Source: Halarchaeum nitratireducens (lineage in GTDB: Archaea; Halobacteriota; Halobacteria; Halobacteriales; Halobacteriaceae). From it: a stretch of 47,522 nucleotides of DNA. The notes under the pieces are model-generated. The model made no database searches. It was not told where the DNA came from and worked only from the letters and a program-made list of their open reading frames with translations. Location of the stretch: positions 1 through 47,522 of the forward strand of contig NZ_BMOQ01000011.1 of NCBI RefSeq assembly GCF_014647155.1, given 5' to 3'. This document shows, piece after piece, positions 41,880 through 47,522 of the stretch (position 1 is its first letter; each line of letters opens with the position of its first letter). Made by a program: the position numbers and the translations under genes.

Positions 41880-42993
41880 CGGACTCGTCCTCCCGGCGCG
41901 AATGGCCGACGATCGATTGCTCTCGAACGACGCGCTCTGCGTCGTCGTAGTCGTGTTCCCGACCGTTCCAGAAGTCCATATTCAGCACGAACAGCTCAAC
42001 CGTACTAAGGCGACGAGCGGACCAACCAGAGGATTGCTGGATGAACTCGGCCCGCAGGTCGTTGACGCGACTGTCCAGCTTCTCGAACATCTGGGTACGG
42101 CGCTCGACGTCGGTGAGGTCCTCGCGGCGGGTGACGAACGGGTTGAACAGGAACCCGATGACGGGGAACTGGGTCAGCTTCTCGACGGGGGTACCCTCGT
42201 CTTGGTAGCGATCATAGACCTCCAGGGGGCTGACCTCGACACCGATGTAGTACCGGACCTGTTGAATGCCCAGGTCACGCATTTCCTTCGGCCGCGTCTC
42301 CCGGTATTCTTCGAGAAGTTCCCGGAAGATCGGGTTCTGCGTGACGTCTTCGTCGGAGAGGCGGTTTTCGATATTTTCGATGATTTGCTCGACCGGGAAC
42401 GAGCGAGTTGTAGCGTGGACTTTGAGCTTCGAGTCGAGTTCCTTATTAGCGAATTCCTCGCCAGCCTCCTGGAGCTGTGCCCAGTCGTCGGACATGGCGA
42501 AATCCATGTTTCCCGGCTGGATCTCGACGAACGCTTCCATCGTCCCGTCCGCCCGCTGGATGGTACCAACGCCGGGCCACGCCCGCTTGACGTTCGTGAG
42601 GTCCTGGGTTCGTTCGTCGGGTTTGAACGGCGTATAGTTGGCGAGCCCGCCCTCATTCCGTGTCGTCTCATTTGTGCCGCTCTCTGCGTTGTCTGGGGCG
42701 CTGAATGTGATCTGTGGTCGCTTGGCGTACCGATAGACGTCTTTCGTCCACGTCCAGGCGTTCAAGTGATTCGGTGAGACGTAGATGACGGCAACGCCGA
42801 ACCCCAAGCCGCCAGCTACGAACGGGAGGGCAAGTGACTCGATACCGGTGAGGCCGGCGACGAACAACCCGATAATGGGGAAGGTAATGAGAACGCCGAC
42901 ATCACCCTCCTCGATGTTGAGGTACGGGATACGGCCTTTCTCTCCGAACTGATTCATAATTCGCCGTGCAGCTGCGTCTTTATCGGTTGACAT
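41872..42993 (-). CDS. PrgI/VirB3-like membrane protein of the transfer operon
   Basis: 373-aa protein. Two membrane helices at about 32-52 and 55-72 near the N-terminus, then a 300-residue soluble domain with RAWPGVGTIQRADGTMEAFVEI and NPFVTRREDLTDVERR. Haloarchaeal transfer clusters carry this type directly before VirB4, where PrgI/VirB3-like proteins sit in other systems; part of the soluble domain resembles the N-terminal region of VirB4. It probably forms the inner-membrane platform with VirB4. Overlaps virB4 by 8 bp. Confidence 0.75.
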   Translation of the reverse strand: MSTDKDAAARRIMNQFGEKGRIPYLNIEEGDVGVLITFPIIGLFVAGLTGIESLALPFVAGGLGFGVAVIYVSPNHLNAWTWTKDVYRYAKRPQITFSAPDNAESGTNETTRNEGGLANYTPFKPDERTQDLTNVKRAWPGVGTIQRADGTMEAFVEIQPGNMDFAMSDDWAQLQEAGEEFANKELDSKLKVHATTRSFPVEQIIENIENRLSDEDVTQNPIFRELLEEYRETRPKEMRDLGIQQVRYYIGVEVSPLEVYDRYQDEGTPVEKLTQFPVIGFLFNPFVTRREDLTDVERRTQMFEKLDSRVNDLRAEFIQQSSGWSARRLSTVELFVLNMDFWNGREHDYDDAERVVREQSIVGHSRREDESDA

Positions 42994-42995
42994 AC

Positions 42996-44111
42996 TTACT
43001 GGGTCCCTCGATCAAACTCCGTATCGCGTTTGTCATTCGATGTGTTCGCTGTCGGCTCGCCCGGGTCGTTCTCGGTTCTGCGGTACGACGGCTTACCGCT
43101 GCCCTGATCTCCATTGTCTCCACGGGCGGCTGCTTTCTGGGCGACAGCTTGTCCTGCGGCCGCTTTCGGCCCCCACCGGGCGGCAGTTGTCGCGACGCCA
43201 GCACCACCGACGTAGGCTCCAGCAGCGACACCGCCGACGAGTGCCGCCCCTTTCGTAGCACCGCCGACGACCTTGGCAGTCAGCGGAGTCGCATATTTGA
43301 ACGTCTTCCACGTGACATAGAGAGCAATCAGGGGTAGTGAGACTGCTACCAAGTACTTCAGAAACACGCTATTTGGAGCAATTGCATCTTGCGAGTAGAG
43401 CAAATCGTATCCTTTGAACACTACTGCTGCCGGGAGGGGAAGAACTGCGAGCGGGACGAACCGTTTGGTAAATCCCATCGCGATATCGGAGAGAACCGGG
43501 ATATTGCCGTAGCCAAGTGCGAACGCTATCGGCATTCCATACACGTAGACGTAGAGGAGAATCTCTCGAATGAAGTACAGTGCCTCCAGGGCCCACATCG
43601 AGAGACCGCCGAGAAGGGCGAATACGAGTGCAAGCCCGGGATTCGTTAGAGAGACTTCGAGGAAATTGACCATCGCATCACCTAGTGAGCTGAGACTTGG
43701 CATCAGAGCAATCGTGAATCCATCCACTATGTAGAGGCCCAGAATACTCACCCAGTACCAGCTGATAATAAGGAATGCTCCAACCCAGGCGGTCTTCTTC
43801 GTCCGTCTGGCTTCGTATGCACTCCCGAGATTGAAAATTCGGATCGTGTGCCGTCCTTGGACGCACATCAAAAGGAGGAGCAACGAAATCAGCATGATCT
43901 CACCGCCCACCAACGCATCTCGGATACCCTGCCAGGGAGCGTTGACCGGGTCGCCGAAGACGAATGCCCCCTCCGTCTCAGGCGTCGGCGTGCCAAACAT
44001 CTCCTCTGTCAGGGTCTCGTAGCCAGCCGTCAGCCCCTCCATGAACAGGCTAATGACCCAGTCGACGGCGTCTTTGAACCCCTCTAAGAAGACATCAATC
44101 AGGTCAACCAT
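42996..44111 (-). CDS. VirB6/TrbL-like polytopic membrane protein
   Basis: 371-aa protein with about seven membrane helices between residues 70 and 290, then an Ala/Gly-rich stretch and a hydrophilic, basic C-terminal tail. This layout (helices plus low-complexity Ala-rich tail) is that of VirB6/TrbL channel proteins. It starts 2 nt after the lipoprotein gene stop and ends 2 nt before the next start, within the transfer operon. It probably forms the DNA-transfer pore. Confidence 0.8.
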   Translation of the reverse strand: MVDLIDVFLEGFKDAVDWVISLFMEGLTAGYETLTEEMFGTPTPETEGAFVFGDPVNAPWQGIRDALVGGEIMLISLLLLLMCVQGRHTIRIFNLGSAYEARRTKKTAWVGAFLIISWYWVSILGLYIVDGFTIALMPSLSSLGDAMVNFLEVSLTNPGLALVFALLGGLSMWALEALYFIREILLYVYVYGMPIAFALGYGNIPVLSDIAMGFTKRFVPLAVLPLPAAVVFKGYDLLYSQDAIAPNSVFLKYLVAVSLPLIALYVTWKTFKYATPLTAKVVGGATKGAALVGGVAAGAYVGGAGVATTAARWGPKAAAGQAVAQKAAARGDNGDQGSGKPSYRRTENDPGEPTANTSNDKRDTEFDRGTQ

Positions 44112-44113
44112 GG

Positions 44114-44971
44114 CTACGCCTCATTGATGGTGATATCACAGTTGTCAGGCTCTGTTGAAGCCGAATACTGGATAGTGTACGTTTTCGAAACTTGATTTGC
44201 TCCAACCTGGGTTTCGAGGATGAGATCGAACTCCCCGCTCTGTTGTTCGTCCGTGCAGGATGTCCCCCCGCCCGGGACGAAGGCGAACGGCGACCGAGAA
44301 CTGTAGATCGTGATTTTCTCGCCAGCGGTTATGACAACTTCGTCAACCTCCGTATCCGCATCCGCATCGTATATCCCACTCACGTCCTCGTTGGCAGCAT
44401 AGTTCGTGCCTTCTTCGTCTGAGGGATACGGCACGTCCCCAATGAAGAGTAGTTTCGTTATTGCCTCTGGACCACTGCCCTGATTCTCAACCGTCACGAA
44501 TGCTTCTTCAGCTATTTCGTCGCTTGGCCCGTCCCACATCTTATCGGGCTGGTTTCTTCCGATTCCCATCTCCACAATTCCAAGATCCGGCTGGATGGGA
44601 AGTGAGGTTTCGACAACAGTCTCATCGCCTTTCAACGCGAGTACGCGGTACTCACCGGGTGCGTAAGCGGTCCCAATTTCGAACGAAACCTGCTGGGAGC
44701 CTGTTGCGACTTCGCGCTGTCCGAACAGTTTCCCGTTCGGTTGAATGAGGTTGATCTGATCGACGTCGGCTTCCGCAGTGAGTTCGACGACGAGAGTTGT
44801 TCCATCGACGGCAATGCGCTTGAGCGTATTCTGACTGTCTGGAGAGCCATTGCCACCATTAGGTGTCTCGGTGTCCCCACCGTTGTCGAGACAACCGGCA
44901 ACGCCAGCAAGCGCGGCACCGGCGACTGTTCGAAGGGCGGTACGTCTGCTGAGTGAGCTGTGGTGAGTCAT
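44114..44971 (-). CDS. Tat-exported lipoprotein of the transfer operon
   Basis: 285-aa protein. The N-terminus has a twin-arginine signal (R9, R10) and a lipobox ending in C27 (GVAGC), so it should be exported folded by Tat and lipid-anchored outside the cell, as is common in haloarchaea. The mature part is strand-rich, with several beta-sandwich-like segments and an acidic surface; no enzyme motif. ATG 44971 was chosen as the only start that places the signal at the N-terminus. It overlaps the upstream gene by 4 bp (ATGA). Probably an adhesin or mating-pair surface part. Confidence 0.8.
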   Translation of the reverse strand: MTHHSSLSRRTALRTVAGAALAGVAGCLDNGGDTETPNGGNGSPDSQNTLKRIAVDGTTLVVELTAEADVDQINLIQPNGKLFGQREVATGSQQVSFEIGTAYAPGEYRVLALKGDETVVETSLPIQPDLGIVEMGIGRNQPDKMWDGPSDEIAEEAFVTVENQGSGPEAITKLLFIGDVPYPSDEEGTNYAANEDVSGIYDADADTEVDEVVITAGEKITIYSSRSPFAFVPGGGTSCTDEQQSGEFDLILETQVGANQVSKTYTIQYSASTEPDNCDITINEA

Positions 44972-46701
44972 GGTTTGCTGTCGAAAATGTCGTCCGGACC
45001 AAGCATCCGCAGGACCCGGCGTCCCGCGTAGAACATTACGACGAACGGGATGAGCTGCCAGCCAACCTCGAAAATGAACGCGAACCAACCGTCAATGGTT
45101 CCGAGCGAATGCCAGCGAGCGGTCGCCGTGTCGCTCACGTACGCCGGATCATGCCCAAGCCACGAACCCGGATGGTAGCGAGCCGTGTAGATGCCCGGTT
45201 CATCGATGGGTACAATCGCCACCCCCGAGGCGTTGGTCTCGACGCGCTGGTCCGCAACCGTGATGTACCCGTTCCGGGTGGTGCCGCCGATTGGATACTG
45301 ACGGCTCTCGTCGAGCGTGATCGGTGCGCCGGTTTGATTGTCGCGAAGTTCGACCCTGACCGTCGCTTGCGACTGGTTCTGCTTGATGACCCCGACAGTG
45401 AGATTGCTGCGGCGGAGCTGCCGCTCAGAGCCCCTGCCTGGCTCAGCAATTGAGGCATTCACTCCGCGAACGATGCCCGCTACCTGGAGCGCCTCACGGT
45501 CGACATTCTCGGCTCGAACGGCGACGCCGTACGTCGTCGTGTACGACTGGTTGACGATGTCGATGTTGATGTTCTCACCGATGGTGCCGACCGGTGACGG
45601 GCGGTCAGTCCCCCAGATCTCGATGAGTTCCGGCCCGTCTCGAACCGGCTCAGCACGCGGGCCGATCCGCGAGGGATACGCGTGAACGTAGACCGGAATC
45701 GCGTCCGACTGGACGGTAGCACTATCCGTGCGATTTGACCGGACGAGCGTGTCCCAGTTGGTGTTCCGAGCCGTGTAGAACCGCCAGATGCCACGGACCC
45801 GTGTCTCACCGTCCTCCGTGAGCGTGTACCCCTGCCACGGCCGCGACTGGAAGATGGCCACGCCGGCGTCGCCGTTCGGATACTCAGCGTAGTAGGGGGA
45901 CGCCGAGAGGTCGTAGACCTCGACGGCGATCGAATCGGAGACGTTGCGTGATTCCGTCCGATAGGTGATGTCGACGTCCGTCCGGTCACCCAAGTCGGTC
46001 CTGACGGTCTTCTTCAGTCGGACGCTAATCTCCGCTTCCAGCGTGAGATTCGCACTCCAGTCGTCCTCGATCTGGTAGTCGAGGGCAGGCGTATGTGATC
46101 CACCACTCTCGGCGATGGTCTCGCCGTTCTTCTTCAACCGAATTTCTTCGATCTCGTGCTCCGTGAGCGACCACGAGACAGTCGTGTTGCCGGAGGAGCT
46201 CCCGTTGGGCACGCGAACGCGGTAATCAACGAACCCGCGCATTGTCCCATTCGGCGCGATGTAGAGTGGGGTTTCACCGAACTCGAGGTGTCCACGAGTG
46301 GAGGGCTGGACTGCGAAGATCGTCGCGTGAGCATCTTCGATGAAGACGCCGTTCTCGAGGTTCGCGTGCGGCGGATGCACGGACGTATCTGGGCCGCCGG
46401 CGTCGAGGTCCTCGAAGTCGTTCCGTGTCCACGTCGCCGCGGTCGCGGGCGGGCTTTTGAACGTGACGTCGGTCCCGTTCGCGACTTGGTGGACGGCGGA
46501 GCGGTCCTCGCCGTACCGCTGGCGGTACTCCTCCTGGCTGATGTAGTTGTCCGCATCACGTGACCACAGCGTTGCCGACTCGTTTTCCGTGAGCCCGTTC
46601 CCCTCCGTACCTGGTCGCGGCGGGTCAGCGGCGACGATACCCGTGACTAGGCTCGTCGCGAGCAAGCCGGCCATGAGCACGGAGAGCTCTCGATGGTTCA
46701 T
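44968..46701 (-). CDS. large surface protein of the transfer operon
   Basis: 577-aa protein with a signal peptide (residues 1-24, cleavage likely after VAA) and a C-terminal membrane helix (about 548-565), so most of it is outside the cell. The body is strand-rich and acidic, with carboxylate-rich repeats and a carboxypeptidase-regulatory-like domain (SGVAIVPIDEPGIYTARYHPG) near the end. ATG 46701 was chosen for the signal peptide. Located between the pilin-like gene and the lipoprotein, it probably contacts recipient cells. No known family. Confidence 0.75.
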   Translation of the reverse strand: MNHRELSVLMAGLLATSLVTGIVAADPPRPGTEGNGLTENESATLWSRDADNYISQEEYRQRYGEDRSAVHQVANGTDVTFKSPPATAATWTRNDFEDLDAGGPDTSVHPPHANLENGVFIEDAHATIFAVQPSTRGHLEFGETPLYIAPNGTMRGFVDYRVRVPNGSSSGNTTVSWSLTEHEIEEIRLKKNGETIAESGGSHTPALDYQIEDDWSANLTLEAEISVRLKKTVRTDLGDRTDVDITYRTESRNVSDSIAVEVYDLSASPYYAEYPNGDAGVAIFQSRPWQGYTLTEDGETRVRGIWRFYTARNTNWDTLVRSNRTDSATVQSDAIPVYVHAYPSRIGPRAEPVRDGPELIEIWGTDRPSPVGTIGENINIDIVNQSYTTTYGVAVRAENVDREALQVAGIVRGVNASIAEPGRGSERQLRRSNLTVGVIKQNQSQATVRVELRDNQTGAPITLDESRQYPIGGTTRNGYITVADQRVETNASGVAIVPIDEPGIYTARYHPGSWLGHDPAYVSDTATARWHSLGTIDGWFAFIFEVGWQLIPFVVMFYAGRRVLRMLGPDDIFDSKP

Positions 46702-46729
46702 AGGGCTCGCAACGGGGACTGCAGAGTGG

Positions 46730-47149
46730 TTACCAGGGGACGAGGTCGACACACTGCGCCAGCGGGAGGCCCATCATCGACCCGGCGACGGTGTACAGCG
46801 GGCCGAGGACGACGAGGACGACCGCGGACTTCATCGCCGAGCGCTTGTGGCGCTTGAGACCCTTCTTCTGCTCGGGATTGAGGGTGAACATCTCGATGAG
46901 GGAGTCCGCCTGCCAGACGATGGCGAGGCCGACGATCCCCAGCGCGGTGGTCAGCTGGAAGAACCCCTCAATCATGCTCGGGAGGTTGTCGGCGCTACAG
47001 ACCGCGTTACTCTGGGCAGCGACCGGCTGGACAGCGAACAGGCTCAGGAGGACGACGGTGAGCGCTGCCTGCCGGGGGATCTTCCCGGTCAGCGGTGACT
47101 GGTTTTCGACGCTAGGCTCAGGGTCGGAGGGAGTCTGGTCCTGTGACAT
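46730..47149 (-). CDS. VirB2-like pilin/transmembrane protein
   Basis: 139-aa protein: signal-like segment QAALTVVLLSLFAVQPVAAQ (about residues 27-46), then two membrane helices (about 67-90 and 108-130) joined by a short basic loop (KKGLKRHKRS), and two cysteines (C51, C133). This is the size and topology of VirB2/TrbC pilins, placed at the start of the operon as usual. It probably forms the extracellular or membrane conduit. Confidence 0.75.
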   Translation of the reverse strand: MSQDQTPSDPEPSVENQSPLTGKIPRQAALTVVLLSLFAVQPVAAQSNAVCSADNLPSMIEGFFQLTTALGIVGLAIVWQADSLIEMFTLNPEQKKGLKRHKRSAMKSAVVLVVLGPLYTVAGSMMGLPLAQCVDLVPW

Positions 47150-47155
47150 AGCGAG

Positions 47156-47434
47156 TCAATCATCTGTGGCGTCTCCAGCTGGTGGCTGGTTCTGTTGCTC
47201 TTCGACGAGCGACTGGAGGTCGTCGAATCGGTTGGTGTCTTCTGCGATCTCGTCGAGCGTGTAGCCCTGCTCGCGGGCCCGTTCGAGGAGGTCGCGGAGT
47301 TCATCGGGGTCAACACCGCGGACTGCCATTTCCTCGCGGAGGGCGCGGCGATAGAGGGCAGAGGCGTTGATGTGGTCGTTCCACATCAGGTACAGGTCAT
47401 CGATGTCTTCGATGGTGACTGACCTCGTAATCAT
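47156..47434 (-). CDS. 92-aa helical protein, first visible gene of the transfer operon
   Basis: Small acidic, all-helical protein (VTIEDIDDLYLMWNDHIN, DELRDLLERAREQGYTLDEI); no membrane helix or known motif. It ends 6 nt before the pilin-like gene, so it belongs to the same operon. An upstream gene may lie beyond the window edge. Function unknown; a chaperone or regulator of transfer is possible. Confidence 0.65.
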   Translation of the reverse strand: MITRSVTIEDIDDLYLMWNDHINASALYRRALREEMAVRGVDPDELRDLLERAREQGYTLDEIAEDTNRFDDLQSLVEEQQNQPPAGDATDD

Positions 47435-47522
47435 ACATGCGGGTATGGGTATGCACGGCTGTGTTGAATCACTAGACGGCGTCGGGATGGGGCGCTAAAT
47501 CAAAGGAGTTGAAGCGGAGAGA

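Overview
The window looks like part of a haloarchaeal (class Halobacteria) megaplasmid or integrative conjugative element. The proteins are strongly acidic. There are two TFB-type transcription factors, archaeal TATA boxes placed for nearly leaderless mRNAs, a Tat lipoprotein signal, CPxC-type small zinc proteins and a TnpB of the haloarchaeal style. No tRNA, rRNA, CRISPR array or Orc/Cdc6 gene was seen, and the genus cannot be told.

Layout. (1) 1-2532: plasmid backbone with two tiny genes, a double zinc-ribbon protein and TFB-1, all on the minus strand. (2) 2715-10860: a visibly AT-richer defence island. It holds a tight four-gene operon (SMC/Rad50-like ATPase with a zinc hook, YwgA/Panacea-like protein, unknown 175-aa protein, four-helix membrane protein) next to a divergent membrane HExxH metalloprotease, then a HEPN-like protein, a membrane-anchored coiled-coil protein and a Shedu nuclease. 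(3) 11121-15869: zinc micro-protein, C2H2/HNH endonuclease, OB-fold DNA-binding protein, then a PIN/regulator/zinc-protein operon. (4) 16041-21220: lactate island (fused LutA/B-type protein, LutC, LctP permease, wHTH regulator). (5) 21283-23715: TFB-2 and a second OB-fold gene. (6) 24100-29165: an AT-richer cargo segment with a HEPN protein, tnpB, small ORFs and membrane proteins, flanked by copies of repeat R1. (7) 29518-33216: second PIN (frameshifted)/regulator/zinc-protein operon and a beta-lactamase-fold protein. (8) 33303-35356: small wHTH protein, Prim-Pol primase and an iteron-like cluster. (9) 35357-47434: an eight-gene conjugation (type IV secretion-like) operon.

The backbone repeats itself: TFB, OB-fold, PIN, regulator and 12-Cys-like zinc-protein genes occur in two blocks that share repeats R1 and R2 and a large palindrome. 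Accessory genes (defence, lactate, cargo) sit between the blocks.

Two signals stand out as possibly undescribed. One is the SMC operon with its divergent membrane protease (2738-7778), which resembles ABC-three-component/Lamassu logic but has unfamiliar partners. The other is a recurrent T-tract plus GC-hairpin leader found in front of at least eight unrelated minus-strand genes; four copies share a CGTGCC core inside stems that change sequence but keep pairing.
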